A stretch of 64,000 bases of DNA, taken from Actinomadura pelletieri DSM 43383. GTDB lineage: Bacteria; Actinomycetota; Actinomycetes; Streptosporangiales; Streptosporangiaceae. The stretch spans positions 868,001-932,000 of the forward strand of contig NZ_RBWU01000001.1 in the NCBI RefSeq assembly GCF_003634705.1, given 5' to 3'. Within the stretch, counting starts at the first letter, position 1. Every line of letters begins with the position of its first letter. Made by a program: the position numbers and the translations under genes. This document shows, piece by piece, positions 51,694 through 60,462 of the stretch. Under the pieces are notes generated by a model. It was not told the origin of the DNA. It did no database searches and saw nothing but the letters and a program-made list of their open reading frames with translations.

Positions 51694-53706
51694 ATGACAG
51701 ACGTGCAGCACCACGTCCATGATCCGATAGCGCGGGCCGTCATCCACAGCGCCGCCGACGCCATCGTGGCCGTGGACCAGACCCACCAGGTCACCGTGTG
51801 GAATCCGGCCGCCGAGCGGATGTTCGGCTGGACGGCCGAGGAGATGGTCGGACGGGTGCCGCCGATCGTCCCGGACGAGCTCAAGGCCGAGCACAACGCC
51901 GTCCAGGAACGGCTTCTCACCCGGCGCGGCGACGACGGCGACGGAGAAAGCGGGCAGATCTCCTTCGCGACCCGAAGGTTCCATCGCGACGGCCGTCTCA
52001 TCGACGTCCGGATCGACACGAGCCTGCTGAAGGACCCGTCCGGGACGCCGCTCGGCTGGGTCGGCGTGTACCACCCGGTCGACGAGAACGAGATCGTCCA
52101 GCATCACATGACGGAGCGGGCCCGGCTCGTCCGGCGGCTGAACGACATCGTCGCCGACCTGAACGCCGAACTGGACCTCGCCGTCGTCCTCGACCGGATC
52201 ACCGAGGCGCTGATCGAGCTGACCGGCGCGGACGCGGGCGGTTTCGTCCGGATCGAGGGTGATCGGCTGCGGCTGGTGAGCATGTCCGGGCTGCCGGAGC
52301 GGATGCGCGGCACGTCCGCCGACCTGCGCTCCAGCCTCGTCGGGGAGCTGCTGCGGTCGGGGAAGACCGTGAAGCTGGCGACGGGCGAGCGGCGCCTCGG
52401 CGATCTGATCTGGTCGGAACTTCCCGGGCTGCACACGATCGCGCTCGGCCTGTCGTACCTCCAGAACCGTCCGTACGGCGCGCTGTACGCCCTGTTCTCC
52501 GGCCGCAAGATCGGTCACACCGAACTCGAACTGCTGGAACTGCTCGCCGGACACGCCGGGGTCGCGGTCGGCAACGCCGTCGCCTACGCGGAGGTCGTCC
52601 GGCAGCGGGCGCACGAACGCGCCGTGATCGACTCCAGCGCGGACGGGATCGCCGTGCTCGACAACAACCTCGTCGTCCGGCAGTGGAACCCCGCCGCGCA
52701 CTCCCTCACCGGCATCGCGCCGGAGCACGCCCTCGGGCGGCCGCTGCCGTTCGACATGCCCGCGCTCGGCGAGATGCTGACGTTCCGGCTGGAGTCGGGA
52801 AGGTGGTTGAACGTCCTGGCCGCCGAGATCGAGGAGACCGGCGAGCTGGTCGTCGACTTCCGCGACGTGTCGGAGGCCAAGGCGCTGGAGGAGGCCAAGG
52901 ACCTGTTCCTCGCCACCACCAGCCACGAGCTCCGCACGCCGATCACGGTCGTGCAGGGGTTCGCGTCCACGCTGGTCAACCGGTGGGACGAGATGGCGGA
53001 CGGCGACCGCCGCGCCGCCGTCGCCACGATCGCCGAACGCGCCCAGTCGCTCGGCCGGCTCGTCGAGCACCTGCTGCTCGGCTCCCGCGCGGGCGCGGAC
53101 GAGCTGACCGTGACGATCGAGCCGTTCGACCTGACGCGGGTGCTGGAGGGCGTGGTGGCCGGGTTCCGGTCGCTGTCGCCGCTGCACCGGGTCGAGTTGG
53201 AGATCGAGCCGGGCCTGCCGCCCTGCCGTGGGGACGCGATGGCGACCGACATCATCCTCGGGCAGCTTCTGGAGAACGCGTTCAAGTACTCGCCGGACGG
53301 CGGGACGGTGTTCGTCCGGGCCGTCCGGGAGGGCACCGGGATCGTGGTGACGGTGACGGACGAGGGCATCGGGATCCCGGACGGCGACCATGAGCGGATC
53401 TTCGAGCGGTTCGTTCAGGGGGAGACCGGGGATCGTCGCAGGTTCGGCGGCATCGGGCTCGGGCTGTACATCGTGAAACGGCTCACCGAAGAGCAGGGCG
53501 GAACGATCTCCGCACATCCGGCCGAAATTGGCAAGAGTGACGGATCTCACATCGAATCGCCGCGACCGGACGAGACCCGACGGATCGGGTCGGCGGGGGG
53601 TCGTCCGAACGTCCTTCTGCGCGAGGCGGAGAAGCATGGACGCGCAGGTGGTGCGGACATCCGGCGCGGAACGTGCATGCGGCTCGTCCTTCGCGCGGCG
53701 CCCTGA
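51694..53706 (+). CDS. PAS-GAF-PAS sensor histidine kinase
   Basis: 670 residues from MTDVQHHVHDPIARAVIHSA. PAS (about 15-130: VTVWNPAAERMFGWTAEEMV), GAF (about 155-310: VLDRITEALIELTGADAGGF), second PAS (about 310-390: ALLDNNLVVRQWNPAAHSL-like region), dimerisation box with His411 (TTSHELRTPITVVQG), then an HATPase with N-box LLENAFKYSPDGG, TDEGIGIPDGD and RRFGGIGLGLYIVKRL. No transmembrane segment, so cytosolic. The last 57 residues after GGTISAHPAEIG do not resemble a kinase end. No response regulator is adjacent. Confidence 0.9.
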   Translation: MTDVQHHVHDPIARAVIHSAADAIVAVDQTHQVTVWNPAAERMFGWTAEEMVGRVPPIVPDELKAEHNAVQERLLTRRGDDGDGESGQISFATRRFHRDGRLIDVRIDTSLLKDPSGTPLGWVGVYHPVDENEIVQHHMTERARLVRRLNDIVADLNAELDLAVVLDRITEALIELTGADAGGFVRIEGDRLRLVSMSGLPERMRGTSADLRSSLVGELLRSGKTVKLATGERRLGDLIWSELPGLHTIALGLSYLQNRPYGALYALFSGRKIGHTELELLELLAGHAGVAVGNAVAYAEVVRQRAHERAVIDSSADGIAVLDNNLVVRQWNPAAHSLTGIAPEHALGRPLPFDMPALGEMLTFRLESGRWLNVLAAEIEETGELVVDFRDVSEAKALEEAKDLFLATTSHELRTPITVVQGFASTLVNRWDEMADGDRRAAVATIAERAQSLGRLVEHLLLGSRAGADELTVTIEPFDLTRVLEGVVAGFRSLSPLHRVELEIEPGLPPCRGDAMATDIILGQLLENAFKYSPDGGTVFVRAVREGTGIVVTVTDEGIGIPDGDHERIFERFVQGETGDRRRFGGIGLGLYIVKRLTEEQGGTISAHPAEIGKSDGSHIESPRPDETRRIGSAGGRPNVLLREAEKHGRAGGADIRRGTCMRLVLRAAP

Positions 53707-54128
53707 GAGGGCCCGCGACGCCCCCGCCGCGACGACGCGCGGCGATTACTCACCGTAAGGAAAGACCATCCACTACGGTGCGGTGAGACCGCTATGACCA
53801 GGCCGTTCACCGAGTTCAAGGGGTGGCAAGGTGGGGTTCCGAGGGAGGTCACAGCGGCCTTCTGCCGGAAAGTACGGTGTCTACGGGGTGTGACGGACGA
53901 AACGCGCGCGTGAGGAGTAAATCCACCGTTGGCTGGATAGATCCATTGATGGTTGCCGTTGGTAACCGGATTCCGAACCAGAGGTGATCACCGTGACCGG
54001 ATGGCCGGTGACTCGTTGTACAGGCGGCGAAGTGACCCGCTCTGGTTTCCGGTCCTGTCCAACAGGGCATTCCGGACATACGGGAACAGCGGTGACGGGA
54101 CTCGCTCAAGGACAGCAAACACGGGGAG
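53707..54128. other. Intergenic region before HATPase gene
   Basis: About 420 bp, noticeably AT-richer around 53900-53980, which probably holds the promoter of the HATPase gene. No gene or RNA recognised. Confidence 0.5.
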
Positions 54129-54674
54129 GTGAGGACGTCGAGCGTCGTACTGCTCCCACACGCGGCGTCCAGCGTCGCGGTCGCCCGTAAACGCCTCAGC
54201 TCCGAGCTGGTCGACTCGGGCGTCTACGAATCAATCGTGGACGACGCCAGCGTCATCGTCAGCGAACTCCTCAGCAACGCCCTCCGCCATGCGCGCCCAC
54301 TGCCGTCCGGCCAGGTCAGAGTCTGCTGGCTGCGCCGCGGAGACATCCTCGAACTCGAAGTCAGCGACGGCGGCGCCATGACCGAACCCCGCCGCGGCCC
54401 CGGCACCCTCTCCTCCCTCGGCGGACGCGGACTCGGCATCGTCGAGGCCCTCGCCGACGGCTGGGGCGTCCGCCACGAAGACGGCGCGACCACGGTTTGG
54501 GCCGTCCTCCGCGCACCAAGATCAGCGACCGGAAACGGCGCCGCCGCGCCGGCCTGCGCGCCCACGGTCGTCCCTGACCTGGCCGACTTCCCCGACCTCC
54601 TCGACGAACCCGGCGACGAACGCCGCGAAGAGGCGAGAAACGGTTCCGCGCCAAGCCGCGCATATCCGGCCTAA
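54129..54674 (+). CDS. HATPase (RsbW-like) ATP-binding protein
   Basis: 181 residues, GTG start. GHKL features: ASVIVSELLSNALRHARPLP (N-box), LELEVSDGGAM, and LSSLGGRGLGIVEALADGWG. The C-terminal 45 residues are Ala/Pro/Asp rich. Typical of stand-alone anti-sigma-type kinases in actinomycetes; partner unknown. A strong terminator follows. Confidence 0.88.
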   Translation: MRTSSVVLLPHAASSVAVARKRLSSELVDSGVYESIVDDASVIVSELLSNALRHARPLPSGQVRVCWLRRGDILELEVSDGGAMTEPRRGPGTLSSLGGRGLGIVEALADGWGVRHEDGATTVWAVLRAPRSATGNGAAAPACAPTVVPDLADFPDLLDEPGDERREEARNGSAPSRAYPA

Positions 54675-54724
54675 ACGGGACGCCGCCTGGAAGAACCGGC
54701 ACAGACCTTGTAAAGTCCTCATCA

Positions 54725-54783
54725 AGCTCGGGCGATGTCGTGCCCCCGTCGACACCGCCCGAGCTGTATTTATTGTATTTTTC
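54725..54783 (+). terminator. Rho-independent terminator with U-tract
   Basis: agctcgggcgatgtc pairs with gacaccgcccgagct (one mismatch) and is followed by gtatttattgtattttt, a genuine T-rich tail, which is rare in this window. Ends the HATPase transcript. Confidence 0.85.
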
Positions 54784-55268
54784 TTCTCCTTCGGGCCTGG
54801 CGGCCCTCCATCGGCGAAAAACACGTGCGATCGCTGGCATCGCTCCGACTCGCTGCGCGATCAGGTTCTCGCAGGCTCGAACCTGCCTTCGGACGCGATC
54901 GCAGACCCTGAGGTTGTTGTTGGGTTGCTGTGGTGGCCGGGGTTGGTGCGTCCGGTGGGTTGCTGTTGGCGGTCCGCATCGCTTATTTCGTCTATCGGCC
55001 GCTTTGCGGCCGATGGCGGGGTGGATCGACTCTTTGTGGCCTTGCCTGTCGTAGGACGTGAGCGTGGTGGCGAGTTGGCGCGTTTTGGTCAGCGACCTCG
55101 GCCCGCCTCCGCAACCCCGCGACAACCTGGGCCATTGCGATCGCGTCCGAAGGCAGGTTCGAGCGAAGCGAGAACCTGATCGCGCAGCGAGCCGTTAGGC
55201 GAGTCGGAGCGATGCCAGCGATCGCCCGCAGTTCACGACGATGGAGGCCCGCTAGGGCCGAAGGAGGA
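54784..55268. repeat. 0.5-kb element with long imperfect inverted ends
   Basis: The left arm (54784-54903) and right arm (55136-55268) are inverted copies over about 120-130 bp, sharing for example gcgatcgctggcatcgctcc and aacctgccttcggacgcgat. The core (54904-55135) has no gene but contains a perfect hairpin atcggccgc-ttt-gcggccgat (54994-55014). The outer part of the right arm is also a direct repeat of the arcA 3' end (55287-55336). It could be a MITE-like element or arise from an inverted duplication. Confidence 0.75.
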
Positions 55269-55290
55269 GTGCACTGCCAACAAACACAGT

Positions 55291-56517
55291 TCACGACGAT
55301 GGAGGCCCGTCAGGGCCGACGGAGGAGTGAACTTCCAATCGATACAGCGGGCAGGACATGCAGCGGGGGCCGCCGCGGCCGGTGCCTAGTTCGCTGCCTG
55401 CTATTCGGATGACCTCTATGCCGGATGCCTCTAGTTGGGCGTTTGTTTCCATGTTGCGTTCGTAGGCCACGCAGAGGCGGGGGGCGACGGCGAGGGTGTT
55501 GTTGCCGTCGTCCCACTGTTCGCGTTCGGCGGTGACGGGGTCGAGGCCGGTGTCGATCAGTTTGAGGCGGTCCAGGCCCATGGCGTCGGCGGCCGCCTGG
55601 AGGAAGGGGCGGGGTTCGGCGATGCTGAGGTCGCCGTTGGTGAGGGTGACCTTGTAGGCGGTCAGGGAGTGCGCCACGGGCGGGTACATGACGACGGTGT
55701 CGACGTCGACCATGGTGCAGATCGTGTCCAGGTGCATGGTGGCGCGTTCCTGGGCGATCGGGACGGCGAGGACGGTGTGGGCGAGGCCCGCGCCGATCAC
55801 CTGGCGGGCCAGGCGTTCGACGCCCGCGGGGGTCGTGCGTTCGCCGGTGCCGACGGCGAGGACGCCGGGGCCGAGGAGGAGGATGTCCCCGCCTTCGAGG
55901 TGTTCGAGGGACGGCGTGTACACGGGGAGGACGTCGGCGAACCGCGGATGGTGGGCGTAGATCAGGCCCGTGAGCGCGGACTCGCGGCGGCGGGCCTCCA
56001 TCGCCAGGCTCGTCACCGCCACCCGGTCGCCGATCCAGGTGCTGTTGTCGCGGGTGAACAGCAGGCCGGGCAGGGGGTCGATGATGAAGTCCAGGCGGTC
56101 CATGAGGCGGTAGACGAGACCGTGGCCCGCCTTCAGTTCCTCGTGCGCCAGACCCGCGATGAGTGTGTGGGCGAGGTTCTCGGGGTCGAGGTCGCGCAGG
56201 TAGGCCTCGACGACGCGGCGGAGTTGGTCGCCGAGGCGGAGGTCGGCGGTGGCGTCGGCGATGGCCTGGTCGCGTGCCGACTCGTACTCCAGGGCGTCCT
56301 GGAGGAGTTCGGTGACGTAGAGGACCTCCACGTCGTGTGATCGCAGGGCCTCCGCGAAGGCGTCGTGCTCCTCCTGCGCCCGGCCCACCCACGGGATCGC
56401 GTCGAACAGCAACTTGTCGCTGTTGCGCGGGGTCAGCCGCTTCAGTTCGGCGCCGGGACGGTGCAGAAGGACGGTACGGAGCCGTCCCACCTCGCTGGTG
56501 ACCCGATACTCCCTCAT
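55291..56517 (-). CDS. arcA: Arginine deiminase
   Basis: 408 residues from [20 protein letters not shown]. Guanidino-modifying enzyme fold: [33 protein letters not shown], the [20 protein letters not shown]is/Asp region and the catalytic Cys in [12 protein letters not shown] (about residue 386). Converts arginine to citrulline and ammonia. No arcB, arcC or antiporter is adjacent. The last 13 codons ([12 protein letters not shown]) lie in repeat sequence copied at 55243-55268. Confidence 0.95.
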   Translation of the reverse strand: MREYRVTSEVGRLRTVLLHRPGAELKRLTPRNSDKLLFDAIPWVGRAQEEHDAFAEALRSHDVEVLYVTELLQDALEYESARDQAIADATADLRLGDQLRRVVEAYLRDLDPENLAHTLIAGLAHEELKAGHGLVYRLMDRLDFIIDPLPGLLFTRDNSTWIGDRVAVTSLAMEARRRESALTGLIYAHHPRFADVLPVYTPSLEHLEGGDILLLGPGVLAVGTGERTTPAGVERLARQVIGAGLAHTVLAVPIAQERATMHLDTICTMVDVDTVVMYPPVAHSLTAYKVTLTNGDLSIAEPRPFLQAAADAMGLDRLKLIDTGLDPVTAEREQWDDGNNTLAVAPRLCVAYERNMETNAQLEASGIEVIRIAGSELGTGRGGPRCMSCPLYRLEVHSSVGPDGPPSS

Positions 56518-56572
56518 CCCTCGCAGTGTAGGCCGTGGATCTTCACGGAAATCTCTGTGCCACCATGCGAAA

Positions 56573-57790
56573 ATGATCAAATCGGCTGCGCTGCCGTTTC
56601 ATCTCGGATCGGCGACGTTGTTGAGGGTGTCGGCCGAGGGTGTCGCGACGGCGTTGGTCCTGACCGTCGAGGCGCGGACGGGGGACGCCGCAACCGCCGG
56701 TTACCTCCAGACCGCGATGACGCTCCCCTACGTGCTGAGCGGCCCCCTGATCGGAAACGCGCTGGACCGGGTGGGACGTCCGCGCGGAATCGCCGTGGCA
56801 CTGGCCGCCGGGTATGTCGTCGCGACCGGGCTGTTGCTGGCCACGGCCGGACGGTCGCCGCTGGTCCTCGCGCTGCTCGTCGCCGCGGTGATCGGCTGTA
56901 CCGAGCCGATCGTGGTGGCGTTGACCAGCCTGCTGCCGCGGTTCGTCCCCGAGAACAGGCTTGCGCGTGCCTATGGGCTGGAGGCGTCCAGCTACAACGT
57001 GGCCGCGATCGCGGGGCCCGGCTTCGCCGCGGGGCTCGCCGCCGTGGCGGGCGGTCAGTACGCCGGGACAGCCGTGGTGGCGGTGGGGGTCCTCGGGCTG
57101 CTGACGCTTCCGTTGTTGCCTTTTCCCGGGGTGGACGTGGACGGCGGTCGTGGGGCCGGGATGACGTCGATGATCACGGGTGGGCTGATGGTTCTCGTCG
57201 AGGGACGGGTGCTGCGGGCGTTGACCGCGGCGACGACGCTCGCGTGGACGGGCTTCGGCGGAGTCGCGGTGATGGCGGTGCTGCTCGCCGAGCACATCGG
57301 CGCTGCGCCGAGCGCGGGCGGGCGCCTTCTCGTCGCGCTGGCGGTCGGCTCACTGATCGGGTCGCTGGCGTCCAGTAGGTGGTTGAAGCCCCGGCATGCC
57401 GAACCCGTCATGCTCGTGGGGCTTGTCGCGTTCGGTGCCTCGCTCGCTTCCTTGGCGGTGGTTCCGTCGCTGACGTGGGCGACGGTCGCGTTCGTCGCGG
57501 CGGGTGTCTTTGAGGGGCCGGTGTTCGCCGCGACGCTGATGCTCCGGCAGCGCGAGGCCCCGCCCGACCGGCTCGGTCAGGTCAACACGACCGCGGGAAG
57601 CCTCAAGATCGGTGCTTCGGCGGTCGGGGCCGCGTTGACCGCCGCTTCCGCCGACGCGATCGGGGCGGTCGGGTTGGTGCTGGCGATCGCGGCGTTCCAG
57701 GTGGGCGGGGCGCTTGTCGGGCTGCTGCTCCTGCGTGTGCCCGCGGCTGACGTGCTGGAGGCGGGTGTTCGCGTGGAATCGGGAGAGTGA
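56573..57790 (+). CDS. MFS transporter
   Basis: 405 residues from [20 protein letters not shown], with about twelve hydrophobic segments and an MFS A-like loop [20 protein letters not shown]. No ribosome binding site is visible before the ATG, so a leaderless transcript is possible. Divergent from arcA with about 55 bp between; it might export a related amino acid, which is inference. Confidence 0.88.
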   Translation: MIKSAALPFHLGSATLLRVSAEGVATALVLTVEARTGDAATAGYLQTAMTLPYVLSGPLIGNALDRVGRPRGIAVALAAGYVVATGLLLATAGRSPLVLALLVAAVIGCTEPIVVALTSLLPRFVPENRLARAYGLEASSYNVAAIAGPGFAAGLAAVAGGQYAGTAVVAVGVLGLLTLPLLPFPGVDVDGGRGAGMTSMITGGLMVLVEGRVLRALTAATTLAWTGFGGVAVMAVLLAEHIGAAPSAGGRLLVALAVGSLIGSLASSRWLKPRHAEPVMLVGLVAFGASLASLAVVPSLTWATVAFVAAGVFEGPVFAATLMLRQREAPPDRLGQVNTTAGSLKIGASAVGAALTAASADAIGAVGLVLAIAAFQVGGALVGLLLLRVPAADVLEAGVRVESGE

Positions 57791-57883
57791 GGCGGGCTTC
57801 GGGGGCGAATCACTGGCGAGGGCGATCTTGATGTGGTGGGATTTCGACATCGTCCCCGGTTGACCCCCTCTTTTGGAGAATGC

Positions 57884-58762
57884 GTGCGATCTCCCCGCGC
57901 CCTGATCCCCCTTCTCTCGATCTGTGCCGCCGCCGCGGTCGTCACCGCGGCCGCCACCGGTGCCAGCATCGAGGGCCTGCCGGGCGGAGGTGGATCCGCG
58001 CTCGCCGACGGCGCGGTGACCAGCCCCAAGGCCGTCACGATCAAGGCGATGACGTGGAACGTGTGCGGGGACGCCGAGCCCGACTGCCCGCTCGGCGCCG
58101 CTCCCGACCGGCTCACCAAGGAGGTCGCCGAGCGGATGCGGACGACGGAGGTCGGCGGACGCGAGGTCACGCCGAACGCCGTCCTACTGCAGGAGGTCTG
58201 CGAAGGGCACGTGAGCGCGTTCAAGAAGGTCTCGTGGCTGTCCTCCTGGACGTGGGCGTTCGCCGCGCCGTCCAAGGGCCCCTCATGCTCGAACGGAGAG
58301 GGCCGCCGGGGAGTCGCGATCGCCACCGAGGCGCCGCTCGTCGAGCCGCGGTCCACCAACCTGCCCGGACGGGCGCAGATCGCGTTGTGCGGGGAGGTGC
58401 CGTCGTGGGCGACCCGGGTGTGCGTCACTCGGCTTGAGACGGGGAGCGCCGAGACGCGCCGTAAGCAGGCCGCCGCGCTCGCCGAACTCGCGGGCGGCGG
58501 CCGGGTGCTGTTCGGCGGCGACCTCGGCGACACACCGGACAGTTCGCCCCTCGACCCGCTGTACCGGTCGTACGCCGAGTGCGACCAGTCCGGGACGTCC
58601 CGGTCCGGGGCGGGCACCCGCCAGGACTGGACGGGCGCCGCGGTGGCGAAGACCGACTACCTGTTCATCAGCAGGTCGGCGGCGGTGTCGTGCAGCGTTC
58701 CCACGGAGCGCGTGAAGACGTCCGACCACCGGCCGCTGTCGGCCGTGGTTCGTTATCGCTAG
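57884..58762 (+). CDS. Secreted endonuclease/exonuclease/phosphatase-family protein
   Basis: 292 residues, GTG after GGAGA. Signal peptide (LIPLLSICAAAAVVTAAATG). EEP fold: AMTWNVCGD near the start, LLQEVCEG (catalytic Glu), GGDLGDTPDS (replacing the usual G-D-x-N) and SDHRPLSAVV at the end. Hydrolysis of DNA, RNA or phosphoesters outside the cell is likely. Asn in the GDxN motif appears replaced by Gly, which could alter activity. Confidence 0.85.
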   Translation: MRSPRALIPLLSICAAAAVVTAAATGASIEGLPGGGGSALADGAVTSPKAVTIKAMTWNVCGDAEPDCPLGAAPDRLTKEVAERMRTTEVGGREVTPNAVLLQEVCEGHVSAFKKVSWLSSWTWAFAAPSKGPSCSNGEGRRGVAIATEAPLVEPRSTNLPGRAQIALCGEVPSWATRVCVTRLETGSAETRRKQAAALAELAGGGRVLFGGDLGDTPDSSPLDPLYRSYAECDQSGTSRSGAGTRQDWTGAAVAKTDYLFISRSAAVSCSVPTERVKTSDHRPLSAVVRYR

Positions 58763-58929
58763 TGGCTCTTCGACATCTTGGACACGACCGTCACGGCGAG
58801 GACCACCAGGACGGCGATGAATCCGACGAAGAAGAAGAGCTTCAGCATCGACAGGACCGCGCCGATGACGGTCATCGCGAGCCACACCGCGAGGATGACA
58901 CCGAGGACGGTCAGAATCGTCTTACCCAT
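58759..58929 (-). CDS. Small hydrophobic membrane protein
   Basis: 56 residues with two hydrophobic segments (ILTVLGVILAVWLAMTVIGA, LKLFFFVGFIAVLVVLAVTV) and a basic end KMSKSH. Its stop overlaps the convergent secreted nuclease gene by four bases. Similar tiny membrane proteins are widespread in actinomycetes without known function. Confidence 0.7.
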   Translation of the reverse strand: MGKTILTVLGVILAVWLAMTVIGAVLSMLKLFFFVGFIAVLVVLAVTVVSKMSKSH

Positions 58930-58991
58930 GGGCACCACCGTATGCGCTCGTCCCGCGAAGGTCATCACTCTGCGGGACGACCCTTCCCGGC

Positions 58992-59627
58992 TCAGCCCCC
59001 GACGTTCGGCGGAGGGCCACCCTGAGACCACCCCGGGGTCGCACCCTGACCTGGGGCGGGAGGCGGCTGGTAGGGCGGGGGCGGCATCGGCGGGCCGGGG
59101 ACGGGAGGCTGTGCGCCGGGCGCGGCGAAGGGCTGACCGGGCGGTGTGAAGGGTTGGCCGGGCGGGGTGAAGGGCTGTGGCCCGGGTGTTGAGGCGCCCG
59201 CGACCATCAGGACGCGCAGGCCGCCGACCGCCGCGGCGGCGAGGGGCGCCAGCAGGTCCCAGCCGTAGAAGCGTGGCTTCAGCGCCTCGACGATGAAGTC
59301 GGTCGGCACCGAGCCCCGGTAGAACATGTAGATGAGCAGGCCCGTCCGGGTGGCGACGTACAGGGCGAAGTACGCGCTGACCGCCGCGAAGATCGGCGCG
59401 ACCGGCCCGCGCGGGCGGGTGAGCATGATTCCCGCCGCCGTGATGACGCCGACGATGAGGCACTGGATCGCGTAGTAGGCGGTCGAGTGCCGGAAACCCA
59501 CCAGCAGGGTCGTCTCGTACAGGCCGACGACCGTCATGATCACGCCGATGACGGTGGCGACCGCGCCGCCGACGAATACGAGCGCGAGGACTCCGGCCAG
59601 GGGGGTGTTGGTACGGGAGCGAGCCAT
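58992..59627 (-). CDS. Membrane protein with Pro-rich tail
   Basis: 211 residues: four transmembrane helices in residues 10-140 (VLALVFVGGAVATVIGVIMT, YYAIQCLIVGVITAAGIML, FAAVSAYFALYVATRTGLLI, DLLAPLAAAAVGGLRVLMVA), then a cytoplasmic tail of repeated PFTPPGQ units and Pro/Gly. Family not recognised beyond a general actinomycete membrane protein. Confidence 0.75.
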   Translation of the reverse strand: MARSRTNTPLAGVLALVFVGGAVATVIGVIMTVVGLYETTLLVGFRHSTAYYAIQCLIVGVITAAGIMLTRPRGPVAPIFAAVSAYFALYVATRTGLLIYMFYRGSVPTDFIVEALKPRFYGWDLLAPLAAAAVGGLRVLMVAGASTPGPQPFTPPGQPFTPPGQPFAAPGAQPPVPGPPMPPPPYQPPPAPGQGATPGWSQGGPPPNVGG

Positions 59628-59766
59628 CGGGCCATTAAACCGGCGATCTTCGTTGCTCGCATGTCGTACTCATGTCTTACGAGGTGATGACGGGCGAGGT
59701 GAACCGGCCTCCCATCGCCGTAACGTGATGTCGTGAACTCGGTGACCCCTCCCGGCCGCGTTTTGG

Positions 59767-60462
59767 GTGGTCGACGACGACCCGACGGTCGCGGACGTCG
59801 TGGCCCGCTACCTGGCCCGCGACGGACACGAGGTGGCCTGTGTCGCGGACGGACCGGCGGCGCTGCGCGCGGCCGTGGACGATCCGCCGGACCTCGTCGT
59901 CCTCGACCTGATGCTGCCCGGAATGGACGGCCTGGAGGTGTGCCGACGGCTCCGCGAGACCTCCACCGTCCCGATCGTGATGCTGACGGCGCTCGGCACG
60001 GAGACCGACCGGCTCGTCGGACTGGAGACCGGCGCCGACGACTATGTGACGAAGCCGTTCAGTCCGCGTGAGTTGGCGTTGCGGGTCCGGTCGGTGCTGC
60101 GGCGGGCGAGGGGCGCGCTCAGCCCGACCGGGCCCGCGGGTCCGCTGCGCGACGGTGATCTCGTCGTTGACGTCAGCGCCCACGAGGTGGAGTCGCGCGG
60201 TGAGCTGCTGTCGCTCACGTCCCGGGAGTTCGACCTGCTGGCGTTCCTGATCCGTCACCCCCGGCAGGCGTTCACACGGGAGCAGTTGCTCGAACGGGTG
60301 TGGGGCTGGACGTTCGGTGACTCGTCCACCGTCACCGTCCACGTCCGGCGGCTCCGCGAGAAGATCGAGGACGATCCGACCGCGCCGCGCCGCATCGTCA
60401 CCGTCTGGGGCGTCGGCTACCGGTACGAGCCCACCGGAGCGGGCGGCGGGGACGCCTCATGA
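59767..60462 (+). CDS. OmpR-family response regulator (apparent 5' frameshift)
   Basis: 231 residues as read. Receiver domain VDDDPTVADVVARYLARDGH, phosphoacceptor Asp47 in DLVVLDLMLPGMDG, and Lys in DDYVTKPFSPREL; then a winged-helix domain ending TVWGVGYRYEP. The first frame begins at a GTG with no ribosome binding site. A frame starting at 59733 (MNSVTPPGRVL) runs into it but is out of frame by one G in ttttgggtgg; removing it gives the normal GRVLVVDDDPTV. So either a sequencing error or a recent frameshift is present. Pairs with the kinase that overlaps it by four bases. Confidence 0.9.
   Translation: MVDDDPTVADVVARYLARDGHEVACVADGPAALRAAVDDPPDLVVLDLMLPGMDGLEVCRRLRETSTVPIVMLTALGTETDRLVGLETGADDYVTKPFSPRELALRVRSVLRRARGALSPTGPAGPLRDGDLVVDVSAHEVESRGELLSLTSREFDLLAFLIRHPRQAFTREQLLERVWGWTFGDSSTVTVHVRRLREKIEDDPTAPRRIVTVWGVGYRYEPTGAGGGDAS

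Noticed and set aside
51292..53637. 781-codon minus-strand frame
   Set aside because: Antisense to cytX and the histidine kinase, both of which have clear domains; no ribosome binding site.
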